DNA of 64,000 bases from Streptomyces sp. NBC_00433. GTDB lineage: Bacteria > Actinomycetota > Actinomycetes > Streptomycetales > Streptomycetaceae. Numbering within the stretch: the stretch's first letter is position 1; each line of letters begins with the position of its first letter. Position numbers and translations under genes: made by a program. This document shows positions 41,201 through 47,633 of the stretch, one piece after another. Where the stretch lies: contig CP107926.1 in the NCBI GenBank assembly GCA_036015235.1, positions 930,001-994,000 on the forward strand, written 5' to 3'. The notes under the pieces are model-generated. The model was not told the origin of the DNA, searched no databases, and was given only the letters and a program-made list of their open reading frames with translations.

Positions 41201-44136
41201 ACTGGAAAACCCTCTTCGCCAACACCCCCACCACCGACCTCCCCACCTACCCCTTCCAAACCACCCACTACTGGGCCAAATTGGCGGCCGGGAGTGGTGA
41301 TCCGAGCGGGTTGGGGCAGCAGGCGGCGAACCACCCGTTCCTGGGGGCGTCGGTGCACCTGCCGGATGGCGCGGCGCTGTTCACCGGGCGGATCTCCTTC
41401 GCCGACCACCCGTGGCTGGCGGACCACGCTGTCGGGGAGACCGTGCTGCTGCCCGGCACCGCCTTCGTCGAACTCGCCCTCCACGCTGCCGAAGGCACCG
41501 CGCACCAGGCGGTCGAGGAGCTGACGCTCGAAGCCCCTCTGGTCCTGTCTCCCGGCCAGGCGATCCAGCTCCAGGTCACTTTGGGGGCGCCCGACGACGC
41601 CGACCGCCGTGCCCTCACCGTGCACTCGCGGCCGGAGCCGGGCACCGGCGCGGCTCACGACGACCCGGACGCCACCGCGTGGACCCGGCATGCCACGGGT
41701 AGGCTCACCGCCGCCCAGCCGGAGCGCGCGCCGTCGCCGGCAGAGGGCGCCTGGCCGCCCCCCGGCGCCACCCCCATCGACCTCACCGACGCCTACGACA
41801 CGCTCGCCGACCAGGGCTATACCTACGGGCCCGCCTTCCAGAACCTCACCGCCGCCTGGCAGGACGGCGACGAACTGTACGCGGAGATCGGTCTCGCCGC
41901 GGACCAGCGGGCCCAGAGCGCGCGGTTCGGGGTGCATCCGGCGCTGCTGGACGCGGCGCTGCATCCGGTGGCGCTGGCGGCGCAGGCGCAGGCGCGGCTG
42001 CCGTTCGCGTGGAGCGGGGTACGGCTGTACGCCACCGGCGCGACGGCCGCCCGGGTCCACCTGACGCGTACCGGCGAGGACTCGCTGGCCGTCGAGTTGA
42101 CGGACGCGGCCGGGCAGGTGGTGGCCTCCGTCGAGCGGCTGACCACGCGGGTGCTGGATGCCGCGCAGGTCGCGGCGATCGGGCGGCAGCCGGTGGAGGG
42201 CCTGTATCGCGAGACGTGGGCGCCGCTGGCGGTCGAGGCGGCGCTCGGGGACGGCTCGCGCTGGGGTGTGCTGGGCGAGCCCGGGGAGTGGGCGCCGGGG
42301 CCGGTCTACGCCGACCAGGCCGCGGTGCCGGACGCCGACGGCCGGCCCGAGGCGCTGGTGCACTTCCTTCCCGCCACGGCCGATTTCGCATCAGCCGGCG
42401 GCGGCCGCCTCGACGTGCCTGGCCAGGCGCATGCGGCGGCAGAGCGGACGTTGCTGTTCCTGCAGTCCTGGCTGGCGGACGACCGGCTGCTCGACGTGCA
42501 CCTGGTGCTGGTCACCCGGGGCGCGGCCGCGGTCGGAGCGGGCGACGACCCGGACCTGGTGCAGGCCACCGTGACCGGCCTCGTAAGGACCGCGCAGAGC
42601 GAGTTCCCGCAGCGGATCACGCTGGTCGACAGCGACGGTACGGCGGAGTCGGGGCAGGCCCTGGCGCGGGTGGTCGCGGCGGCCCGGACGGGCGACGAGC
42701 CGTATGCCGCGGTCCGCGCAGGTGCGGCGTACGCGCTACGGCTGACGCGCCATGTCCCGGCACCGGACGACGAGTCCGCGCCCGCAGGCGACCCGGAGGG
42801 GACGACCCTCATCACCGGCGGCACCGGCGTCCTCGCCGGACTCACGGCGCTGCACCTCGCCGAGAACCACGGCCACCGACACTTCCTCCTGGCCAGCCGA
42901 TCGGGCCCGAACTCACCCGCCGCGACGGAACTCATCGCCGCCCTGGCCCAGTTCGACGCCACCGCCACCGTCGTCGCAGCCGACACCGCCGACCCCGACC
43001 AACTCGCCACCCTGCTCGCCGACGTACCCCACGACCACCCCGTCACCACCGTCATCCACGCCGCGGGCACCCTCAACGACGCCACCCTGACCAGCCTCAC
43101 GCCCGAGCAACTCCACGCCACGCTCACCCCGAAGGTCGACACGGCCTACTACCTCCACACCGCCGACCTCCCCCACCTCCAGCACTACGTCCTCTACTCC
43201 TCAGCGGCCGCCACCCTCGCCAACCCCGGACAGGCCAACTACAACGCCGCCAACAGCTTCCTCAACGCCCTCGCCCACCACCGCCACACCCACCACCAAC
43301 CCGCCACCAGCCTCGCCTGGGGCCTGTGGGAACAGACCAGCGCGCTCACCGGCACCCTGGACACCGGGCAGCACCGGCGGCTCAACCGGCAGGGCTTGCA
43401 GCCCCTCACCACCCCGCACGCCCTCGCCCTCCTCGACACCGCCCTGGCCGCACCTGACCCGGTGCTGCTGCCGGTCAGTCTCGACGCCCGAGCGCTGCGG
43501 GCGATCTCGCCGACGCCCGCGCTGCTGCGGCAGTTGGTGCGCCGGGCAGCGCGGCGGGGGCCGGAGGGACCGTCACGGCCCGCGGCACTGGCGGGGCTGC
43601 CGCCGGAGGAGCAGCGGCGCGAGGTGACGCAGTTGGTACGCGGCACGGTCGCGGCGGTGCTGGGGCACGCGGACCCGTCGGCGGTGGACACCGCGCGGCC
43701 TTTCAAGGAGCTGGGCTTCGACTCGCTCACCGGGGTCGAGCTGCGAAACCGGCTGGACGCGGCGACCGGGCTGCGGATGCCGGCGACGCTGGTCTTCGAC
43801 CAGCCGACGCCTTCGGCGGTCATCGACTTCGTGCTGGGGCGGCTCGCCGACTCCCGACCGGGCCCGGCGGCGCAGCTGTTCTCGGAGCTCGACCGGGTGG
43901 ACGCGGCGATCGCCGGGTTCGACGCGGCCGACGAGTCGGCGCGGGAGAAAGCGCTGTCCCGGGTGCGCGGCATCCTGTGGAGCCTGGAGGCGGCCGCGGG
44001 TGGCGGCGCCGCCGACGGGGCCGGCGTCGGCGATGGCGGCAACGGCGTCGACATCAGTACGGCGAGCGCCGAGGACCTGCTGGACCTGATCGACCGCGAG
44101 TTCGACCTCGGCGGCTCGGCCTCGGAGGGGGCGTGA
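32272..44136 (+). CDS. Type I PKS: modules 5 and 6
   Basis: A bimodular PKS of 3954 residues with N-terminal docking helix [20 protein letters not shown]. Module 5: KS (Cys207; QDGQSSQL replaces the usual QDGASNGL), AT (YASH 758-761: methylmalonyl), DH (His967 in [10 protein letters not shown], Asp1137), ER (NADPH loop near 1557), KR (from 1744, LND, Tyr1887), ACP (Ser2056). Module 6: KS (from 2124, Cys2297), AT (from about 2656, YASH 2844-2847: methylmalonyl), DH (His3052 in HAVGETVLLP, Asp3227), KR (from 3514, LND, Tyr3657), ACP (Ser3818). Module 6 has no ER, so it should leave an alpha-methyl alkene, while module 5 gives a saturated methyl-branched unit. The C-terminal docking region ends EDLLDLIDREFDLGG. 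ATs, KRs and KS 3' ends are near-copies of those in other modules. Confidence 0.96.
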   Translation: MANEEKLRDYLKRVTADLQQARRRLSQVESARHEPIAIVGMACRFPGDVHTPDELWSLLVDGTDATGPLPEDRGWSLEELYDPDPDRTGASYARTGGFLRDAGDFDASFFGINPREALATDPQQRLLLHTAWEALESARLDPTTLHGTRTGVFTGVIAQDYATRLAPEHAQDLEGYLATGNTTSVASGRIAYTLGLEGPTLTVDTACSSSLVAIHLASQALRGDECSLALAGGATVISAPNPFLEFSRQRGLAPDGRCKPFSDSADGFSLAEGAGLVVLERLSDARRNGHRVLAVIRGSAVNQDGQSSQLTAPNGPSQQRVIRAALADARLTTNDVDVVEAHGTGTPLGDPIEAQALQATYGKERPAERPLLLGSVKSNIGHTQAAAGIAGVIKMVLALQEGQLPATLHLNAPSQHVDWSAGTIALTQTAMTWPEVDRPRRAAVSSFGISGTNAHLILEQAPVEEDEDTVAEAAERHVVGPWLLSARTHDALIDQARRLRTHLDRHPGEDPHHLAAALATTRTHFTHRLAVTSPTREELVAALDQFAASEPASDVYEAVAPTDTPKTVLVFPGQGSQWPGMAQELLRTDPVFTEHIEACHHALAPFTDWHLIDTLNQTPGSADPDRVDVLQPMLWATMISLAKLWQHHGLTPHAVIGHSQGEIAAAHIAGALTLQDSARIIALRSQTFTTIAGHGTMLHVPLPAENLHERLADHTGVTIATLNSPASTTLSGDVDAIHRLHEVLQTEQIDSRLVPVDYASHSPHIDPLKEQILRELAPTAPQPATIPFHSTTHPQNTPTDTTTLDAAYWYDNLRQPVQLHATTTHLITTGHTLFIEPSPHPVLTHAIHQTAQNHPQGQPVTALGTLRRNHGTPTDLTTALAKAHTHNTPINWKTLFANTPTTDLPTYPFQTTHYWVKSSAGSGDVARAGLTRTQHPLLGAVVRLAEDGGSVLTGRLSSRDHPWLADHAVAGTVLLPGTAFVELALHAGEDTGHDTVDELTLEAPLVLHPEQAVQLQLTVGAPDEADRRTLTVHSRPEPDADDAGTTPWTRHATGTLTTALAPEPAPTPADAAWPPPGATPIDLTDAYDTLAARGYTYGPAFQNLTAAWQHGDDFYADLDQGADADPQTYGIHPALLDAALHPLVLAADGGTRLPFAWSGVRLHATGATAARVHLKRQGEDAVVIELTDAAGQPLLAVEQLITRPFDPAVLGTAGSAGRDSSLFRVEWTALPPAEPTAGTATDAESWAVWGQDDRLGLDLPVHPGLDALSDPAPAVVLRFLTAPDGADVVEQAHAAAEDTLLRLQDWLGATALADTHLVVVTANAAPVDHADDPDLVQATVTGLVRTAQSEHPGRITLIDLDGHPFSTAALIEAIGTVRAADEPHTALRKGELYAPRLTNTPQTQLAIPTDSDSAWRLALTSPGSPDQLALLPAPDLDGSLEPGQVRLALEAVGLNFRDVLITLGMYPEPVPHLGSEGSGVITEVGPEVTGFEVGDRVMGILTHGTAATTVTDHRVLARVPQGWTPAQAASATLAYATAYYTLVTLADLKPGQNLLVHTATGGVGQAATHLARHLGARLYATASLPKHHTLTAELGYDAENIADSRTHDYANHLLARTNGHGMDVVLHSLAHEHTDTTLRLLPRGGHFIDMSKTDIRDPDTINADHPGTRYQAIDLNDAGPDALQDILGALHRLFADGVLPPLPTAAYAIEDAPQALRHLSQARHTGKLALTLPRQPHPDGTTLITGGTGVLAGLTALHLAENHGHRHFLLASRSGPHSPQAAALVEQLAGRGATATVVSADTADPDALAALLADVPDDHPVTTVVHAAGTLNDATFTSLTPEQLHATLTPKVDAAHHLHTADLPHLERYVLFSSAAATLANPGQANYNAANNFLDALAHHRHTHHQPATSLAWGLWEQTSTLTGSLNTAQRQRLAQQGLHALTTPHALALLDTALAAPNALLLPVGLDARRLDPTLVPPVLRGLARRPSRRTAAGRAAGRGTTDVLRQQLARQSAAEQGETLLTLVRTQAAAVLGHPDGADAIQVDAAFKELGFDSLTAVELRNRLGTVTGLRLPTTMIFDYPSPARLAAYLRDELVDSAVGDRNAPAAARARTAAGAAGAADEPIAIVGMACHFPGGVRSPEELWALLSEGTDATGPFPTDRGWDLERLYDPDPDHLGTTYSRGGGFLHDAGDFDADFFGINPREALATDPQQRLLLHTAWEALENARLDPAGLHGTRTGVFTGVVAQNYAGQISAENTQELEGYLATGNTTSVASGRIAYSLGFEGPAMTIDTACSSSLVAIHLAAQALRGDECSLALAGGATVMAVPSPFLEFSRQRGLAPDGRCKPFSDSADGFSLAEGVGMVLLERLSDAERQGHRVLAVLRGSAVNQDGASNGLTAPNGPSQERVIRQALANSGLLPADIDAVEAHGTGTKLGDPIEAQALQATYGKERPAERPLLLGSVKSNIGHTQAAAGIAGVIKMVLALQEGQLPATLHLDAPSQHVDWSAGTIALTQTAMTWPEVDRPRRAAVSSFGISGTNAHLILEQAPATQEAEPAEPTAVGPWLLSARTPEALTDQVRRLRTHLDRHPGEDPHHLAAALATTRTHFTHRLAVTSPTREELHTALGHHIDGQPHPDLYAATAPSTSPKTVLVFPGQGSQWPGMAQELLRTDPVFTEHIEACHHALAPFTDWHLIDTLNQTPGAADPDRVDVLQPMLWATMISLAKLWQHHGLTPHAVIGHSQGEIAAAHIAGALTLQDSARIIALRSQTFTTIAGHGTMLHVPLPAENLHERLADHTGVTIATLNSPASTTLSGDLEAVHRLHEVLQAEHVDSRLVPVDYASHSPHIDPLRERILNDLAPTTPQPATIPFHSTTHPQNTPTDTTTLDAAYWYDNLRQPVQLHATTTHLITTGHTLFIEPSPHPVLTHAIHQTAQNHPQGQPVTALGTLRRNHGTPTDLTTALAKAHTHNTPINWKTLFANTPTTDLPTYPFQTTHYWAKLAAGSGDPSGLGQQAANHPFLGASVHLPDGAALFTGRISFADHPWLADHAVGETVLLPGTAFVELALHAAEGTAHQAVEELTLEAPLVLSPGQAIQLQVTLGAPDDADRRALTVHSRPEPGTGAAHDDPDATAWTRHATGRLTAAQPERAPSPAEGAWPPPGATPIDLTDAYDTLADQGYTYGPAFQNLTAAWQDGDELYAEIGLAADQRAQSARFGVHPALLDAALHPVALAAQAQARLPFAWSGVRLYATGATAARVHLTRTGEDSLAVELTDAAGQVVASVERLTTRVLDAAQVAAIGRQPVEGLYRETWAPLAVEAALGDGSRWGVLGEPGEWAPGPVYADQAAVPDADGRPEALVHFLPATADFASAGGGRLDVPGQAHAAAERTLLFLQSWLADDRLLDVHLVLVTRGAAAVGAGDDPDLVQATVTGLVRTAQSEFPQRITLVDSDGTAESGQALARVVAAARTGDEPYAAVRAGAAYALRLTRHVPAPDDESAPAGDPEGTTLITGGTGVLAGLTALHLAENHGHRHFLLASRSGPNSPAATELIAALAQFDATATVVAADTADPDQLATLLADVPHDHPVTTVIHAAGTLNDATLTSLTPEQLHATLTPKVDTAYYLHTADLPHLQHYVLYSSAAATLANPGQANYNAANSFLNALAHHRHTHHQPATSLAWGLWEQTSALTGTLDTGQHRRLNRQGLQPLTTPHALALLDTALAAPDPVLLPVSLDARALRAISPTPALLRQLVRRAARRGPEGPSRPAALAGLPPEEQRREVTQLVRGTVAAVLGHADPSAVDTARPFKELGFDSLTGVELRNRLDAATGLRMPATLVFDQPTPSAVIDFVLGRLADSRPGPAAQLFSELDRVDAAIAGFDAADESAREKALSRVRGILWSLEAAAGGGAADGAGVGDGGNGVDISTASAEDLLDLIDREFDLGGSASEGA
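33268..33657 (+). repeat. KS 3'-end repeat, copy 2 (module 5)
   Basis: Matches 26600-26989 almost base for base. Confidence 0.85.
33964..35016 (+). repeat. Methylmalonyl-AT repeat, copy 3 (module 5)
   Basis: Begins only at the codons just before [10 protein letters not shown] and runs to HYW. The upstream linker differs from copies 1 and 2, so the left recombination edge differs. Confidence 0.9.
36896..37311 (+). repeat. ER repeat, copy 3 (module 5)
   Basis: Near-identical to copies 1 and 2 from the codons for [10 protein letters not shown] onward. It is less similar just upstream. Confidence 0.88.
37501..38133 (+). repeat. KR repeat, copy 3 (module 5)
   Basis: 633-base KR block. More diverged in the middle (PQAAALVEQLAGRGATATVV) than the other copies. 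Confidence 0.85.
39587..39927 (+). repeat. KS 3'-end repeat, copy 3 (module 6)
   Basis: Shares the block from [10 protein letters not shown] to [10 protein letters not shown] with modules 4 and 5. Confidence 0.83.
40224..41274 (+). repeat. Methylmalonyl-AT repeat, copy 4 (module 6)
   Basis: Near-identical to copy 3 in extent, with a small variable patch around the codons for DLEAVHRLHEVLQAEHVD. Confidence 0.9.
42811..43443 (+). repeat. KR repeat, copy 4 (module 6)
   Basis: 633-base KR block in a module without ER, showing that KR homogenisation is independent of the ER. Confidence 0.86.
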
Positions 44137-44267
44137 GTCCGCCGGGGCCGGGTGCGGGGGCCGGACCGCCGCGTGCCGCGCAAGGTCTCCGTAAGCCGGG
44201 CTTTAGCGCCGGTCATGAGCATGAGGAAGTACGACCGCGAACTGCCGTCCACGGCGTCGCCGCGCCG

Positions 44268-44498
44268 AGGGCCTGTCTGGCAAATAGCGTCGTCCGCCCC
44301 TTGGGGCGGGGCTGGCGGGGTCTGGTGCGTGCGATCGCAAGGCGGAGCGTGGGGGCACCTCCCGGGCCGCCAGGCCCAGGGGGACAGAGCGCAGCGGGCT
44401 GCGCCGACGACCGACAACGCTGGGGGCACCTCCCTTCGAAGGCAGGGGGAGCGTGCGTGCCGACCCCGCCAGCCAGACGGGATTGCCAGACAGGCCCT
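44268..44498. mobile_element. MITE-like miniature inverted-repeat element, 231 bp
   Basis: The ends are perfect 16-bp inverted repeats: AGGGCCTGTCTGGCAA at 44268-44283 and its complement at 44483-44498. Inside is a second inverted pair, GGCTGGCGGGGTC at 44310-44322 and its complement at 44462-44474. There is also a small hairpin (CCGCCCC-TT-GGGGCGG, 44294-44309) and two copies of TGGGGGCACCTCCC. It encodes no transposase, so it would be moved in trans by a related IS. The end sequence looks like that of streptomycete IS elements, but I cannot name the family. No clear target-site duplication is visible. Confidence 0.75.
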
Positions 44499-44512
44499 AC
44501 GTCCCACCTCCC

Positions 44513-44524
44513 TATAGTCGATCT
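44513..44524 (+). promoter_or_regulatory. TATAGTCGATCT motif upstream of the FkbH-like gene
   Basis: TATAGT could serve as a -10 element, 23 bases before the ATG at 44541. The 12-mer differs by one base from TATAGTCGACCT at 60266-60277 in front of padR. This suggests a shared promoter/operator and PadR control of the downstream genes. No good -35 is visible at 16-18 bases. Confidence 0.45.
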
Positions 44525-44540
44525 TGCCGAGAGGACCAGG

Positions 44541-46457
44541 ATGTCCGTGCCCGAGGAGGATGTGTTCGGGTTGCTGCGAGCCGGTCTGGCGGCCGGCGCC
44601 TACCCGCGGTTGCGGGGGCTGCTCGCCGGCCTGCCCGACGCGGATCTGCAGCGTGCCGGCCGCCTGCTGGCGCGGCTCGACCCGGCCGAGGTGCTGCGCG
44701 AGCACCCCGGCACGCCGGTGGTGAAGGTCTCCGTCACCGGCCATGGCACGCTGTCCGCGCTGGTGCCCGCGCTCACCGCGCAGGCCGCCCGGCACGGGCT
44801 GCTGCTGCGTCCGCACGTGTCGGCGTTCGACAGCTGGATCTTCGAGCTGTCCGATCCCGGAAGCGGGCTGTACGCGGCAGACGGCGACCTGACGCTGTGC
44901 GTGCTCGACCCTTTCGTCGTCTTCGACGAGGTGCCGGTGCCGTGGGGGCCGAAGGACGTCGAGCGGGTGCTCGCGGAGAAGCTGGCCACGCTGGAACGGC
45001 TGGTGAAGACCTTCGACGCGGCCGGTCGCGGTGGGGTGCTGGTGCTCAACACCATCCCGCTGCCGCGGCGTTGGACCGCCCAGCTGGTGGACCTGCGGTC
45101 GCGGGCCGAGCTGGGCGCGGTGTGGCGGGAGGCCAACGCCCGGCTGCTGCGGCTGGCCGGCGACTCCGTCGCCGTCGTCGACCTCGATCCGCTGGTGGCG
45201 GAGGGGGTGCCGGTCACCGACCCGCGGATGAGCGCCTACGCCAAAGACCACCTGTCGGCGGAACTGATCGCGGGATACGCCCGCGAGGTGGTGCACCTGG
45301 CCCGCAGCGGAGCGGGGCGGACGAAGAAGGCGCTGGTCGTGGACCTGGACGAGACGCTGTGGGGCGGGGTGCTCAGCGAGGAGGGCATCGACGGAATCGA
45401 GATCGGCGAAGGCTACCGGGGTGAGGCCTTCGCCGCATTCCAGCGGGTGGTCAAGCAGATCGGCTCACAGGGAGTGGTCCTGGCGGTGGCCAGCAAGAAC
45501 GACGCCGAGCCGGTGTCGAGGGCGCTGCGCGAGCGCGAGGGTATGGTCCTGCGCGAGGAGGACTTCGTCCGGGTGACGGCCAACTGGCGACCCAAGCACG
45601 AGAATCTGACCGAGCTGGCCGCAGCGCTGAACATCGGCGTGGACAGTCTGGTCTTTGCCGACGACAGCCCCTTCGAGTGCGGCCTGGTCGGGCGGCAGTT
45701 GCCGGAGGTCGCGGTGGTGCGGCTGGACGAGGAGCCGGCGCTGCACATCGAACGCCTGCTGGCCGACGGCTGGTTCGACGTCCGCGAGGTGACGGCGGAG
45801 GACCGGGCCCGGACCTCGCGCTACCGCGACGAGATGGTGCGGGCCGACTTCCGGGAGAGCTTCACCTCGGTGGACGACTACCTGGAGGAGCTGGACATCC
45901 GGGTGGAGCTGGCGGTGCCCTCCGACCGCGAGGTGCCGAGGGTGTCGCAACTGACGCTGCGCACCAACCAGTTCAACCTCACCACTCGGCGGTTGCAGCC
46001 CGCCGAGGTGAGCGCGTGGATCGCCGACCCGGCGGGGCTGGTGCTGCGGATCGCGTCCTCCGACAGGTTCGGCGAGAACGGCCTGGTGGGTGCGGTCTTC
46101 GCCCGCTGGGAGGAGAAGGTGCTGCGGATCGACAACATCGTGCTGAGCTGCCGGGTGTTCTCCCGCGGTATCGAGCAGGCCTGCCTGGCCGCGGTGCTGG
46201 CGCACGCCCGGTCGGAAGGGGCGAGCGCGGTGACGGGCGGCTACCGGCCGACGGCGAAGAACGCGATGGTCAGCGACTTCTACCCGCGGCACGGCTTCGT
46301 CCCGCTGGACGGCGGCGACGGGTCCGCCGCGTCCTTCCGCCACGACCTGGACGGCTCATCCGAGCCGGACGGGACCGGCGGGGCCGGCGCGCACGACAGG
46401 GCCGGCTTTCCGGCCTACGTACAGCTGACGACGACACTGAGCGGGGTACCACGATGA
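44541..46457 (+). CDS. FkbH-like HAD-superfamily glyceryl-ACP synthase candidate
   Basis: 638 residues. FkbH-family enzymes take 1,3-bisphosphoglycerate, dephosphorylate it and load the glyceryl unit onto an ACP, for methoxymalonyl-ACP or tetronate formation. The HAD nucleophile motif is intact: DLDETLWGG with Asp268 and Asp270. A downstream VFADDSPFE near 373 is the matching acidic motif. Residues 1 to about 260 form the N-terminal domain seen in long FkbH-like proteins. The C-terminal part (NQFNLTTRR onward) resembles an acetyltransferase-like fold. The ATG at 44541 follows GAGAGGA; upstream in-frame sequence is MITE, so a longer start is rejected. The next gene overlaps by ATGA. No FkbG/I/J/K homologues are present, which argues against a methoxymalonyl role. 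Partner ACP unknown. Confidence 0.88.
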   Translation: MSVPEEDVFGLLRAGLAAGAYPRLRGLLAGLPDADLQRAGRLLARLDPAEVLREHPGTPVVKVSVTGHGTLSALVPALTAQAARHGLLLRPHVSAFDSWIFELSDPGSGLYAADGDLTLCVLDPFVVFDEVPVPWGPKDVERVLAEKLATLERLVKTFDAAGRGGVLVLNTIPLPRRWTAQLVDLRSRAELGAVWREANARLLRLAGDSVAVVDLDPLVAEGVPVTDPRMSAYAKDHLSAELIAGYAREVVHLARSGAGRTKKALVVDLDETLWGGVLSEEGIDGIEIGEGYRGEAFAAFQRVVKQIGSQGVVLAVASKNDAEPVSRALREREGMVLREEDFVRVTANWRPKHENLTELAAALNIGVDSLVFADDSPFECGLVGRQLPEVAVVRLDEEPALHIERLLADGWFDVREVTAEDRARTSRYRDEMVRADFRESFTSVDDYLEELDIRVELAVPSDREVPRVSQLTLRTNQFNLTTRRLQPAEVSAWIADPAGLVLRIASSDRFGENGLVGAVFARWEEKVLRIDNIVLSCRVFSRGIEQACLAAVLAHARSEGASAVTGGYRPTAKNAMVSDFYPRHGFVPLDGGDGSAASFRHDLDGSSEPDGTGGAGAHDRAGFPAYVQLTTTLSGVPR

Positions 46458-47602
46458 CCGAGGGCAGGACGACGGCCGGCAGAATTCCGGCGGCGGGCAC
46501 CGCCAACGATGTGCGGGAGCTGAAGCAGTTCGTCGAAGTGCACGCCAAGGCGCAGCAGTTGAGCCCGAAGACCTATCGGCCGCTGCTGGCGCGTATCACC
46601 GACGACGGCGAGGGCACCCCCGGCTCGTGGGTGTACGAGTGGAGCCGGGCGGGAGCCGAGGCCGAGGCGGCCGGCCGGCTGCTCGAAGCCAGCCGCTACT
46701 ACAACATGGCCCGCTTCCCGTTCGTCAACGGACCTGCCCGGCAGGAGGCGTTGGACCGCTGCGTGGCCGCCTTCGACGCCTGGCGCGGCACCCAGAAGGG
46801 CATCGAGCGGCTGGACGTGGACCTGCCGGCGGGCCGGGTGCGCTGCTGGACGTCGGGGCTGCCCGCGGCCGGCTCCGAAGGCAGGCGCCTGCCGCTGCTG
46901 CTGGTGACCGGCGGCATCGTGAGCGTCAAGGAGCAGTGGGCGCCGATCCTGGTGCAGGCCACCCGGCTCGGCGTGGCGGGTGTGGTCGCCGAGATGCCCG
47001 GCGTCGGCGAGAACACCCTGCCCTACGACGAGGACAGCCCCGCGATGCTGTCGGCGATCCTGGACGCGGTCGGCGAGCGGGCCGACACCGGGCAGACGTA
47101 TCTGGTGGCGCTGAGCTTCAGCGGCCACATGGCGCTGCGGGCCGCGGCGGCCGATCCCCGTATCAAGGGGGTGATCACCGCGGGTGTGCCGGTCAGCTCG
47201 TTCTTCTCCGACCGCGAGTGGCAGGCGCAGGTGCCGCGGGTCACCGTGGACACGCTGGCGCACCTGCTCGGCACTGCCCCGGGCGGCGTCGGCGACCGGG
47301 TGGCGGGCTGGGGCCTGGCCGACGCCGAACTGGGCGCGCTGGACGTGCCGGTGGCGTGCCTGTGGAGCCGTCGCGACGAGATCATCCCGTCCGCCGATCC
47401 GCGGGCACTGCTGCGCTCGGTGCGCCGGCTGGACCTGGTCGACAACGACGACGTGCACGGCTCGCCGTCGCACCTGCTCGAAACGCGGGTGTGGGTGCTG
47501 CTGTCGCTGCTGCGGATGCTCGGCGTACGTGACGTGAAGCGGCTGGTCTTCGGCGCACTGTGGCGTGCGCTGCGGCTGGCCGGCCGGCGGCGCGGGAACT
47601 GA
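46454..47602 (+). CDS. Alpha/beta hydrolase, FrsA-like (DUF1100 type)
   Basis: A 382-residue alpha/beta hydrolase with an extended helical N-terminal part. A nucleophile elbow reads ALSFSG with Ser221 as likely nucleophile (Ser223 adjacent). The likely acid is Asp308 (SRRDEI) and the base His335 (DVHGSPSH). The central [14 protein letters not shown] matches the FrsA/dienelactone-hydrolase style. It starts at an ATG overlapping the FkbH stop, so the two are translationally coupled and probably act in one step. Alpha/beta hydrolases of this general type accompany FkbH-like enzymes in tetronate cassettes, where they eliminate acetate to form an exocyclic methylene. An alternative is an offloading or editing hydrolase, since the final PKS lacks a thioesterase. 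The C-terminus is Arg-rich and hydrophobic. Substrate unknown. Confidence 0.82.
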   Translation: MTEGRTTAGRIPAAGTANDVRELKQFVEVHAKAQQLSPKTYRPLLARITDDGEGTPGSWVYEWSRAGAEAEAAGRLLEASRYYNMARFPFVNGPARQEALDRCVAAFDAWRGTQKGIERLDVDLPAGRVRCWTSGLPAAGSEGRRLPLLLVTGGIVSVKEQWAPILVQATRLGVAGVVAEMPGVGENTLPYDEDSPAMLSAILDAVGERADTGQTYLVALSFSGHMALRAAAADPRIKGVITAGVPVSSFFSDREWQAQVPRVTVDTLAHLLGTAPGGVGDRVAGWGLADAELGALDVPVACLWSRRDEIIPSADPRALLRSVRRLDLVDNDDVHGSPSHLLETRVWVLLSLLRMLGVRDVKRLVFGALWRALRLAGRRRGN

Positions 47603-47633
47603 CCCGCGCCGCAGACGGGGAGAGGGAGTGGGT

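Larger units (their letters stand above)
44137..44540. other. Intergenic region between PKS modules 5-6 and the FkbH-like gene
   Basis: This 404-base gap contains the 231-bp MITE-like element (44268-44498) and a short promoter-like stretch (44513-44524). The left flank, 44137-44267, shows no gene. Without the element the gap would be about 170 bases. Confidence 0.8.

Noticed and set aside
44268-44498. Interpreting the inverted-repeat element as a complete insertion sequence
   Set aside because: At 231 bp there is no space for a transposase and no open frame with transposase motifs.
43977-44540. N-terminal extension of the FkbH-like gene upstream of 44541
   Set aside because: The extra codons would be translated from the PKS end and the MITE; no family similarity is seen, and a good ribosome site precedes 44541.
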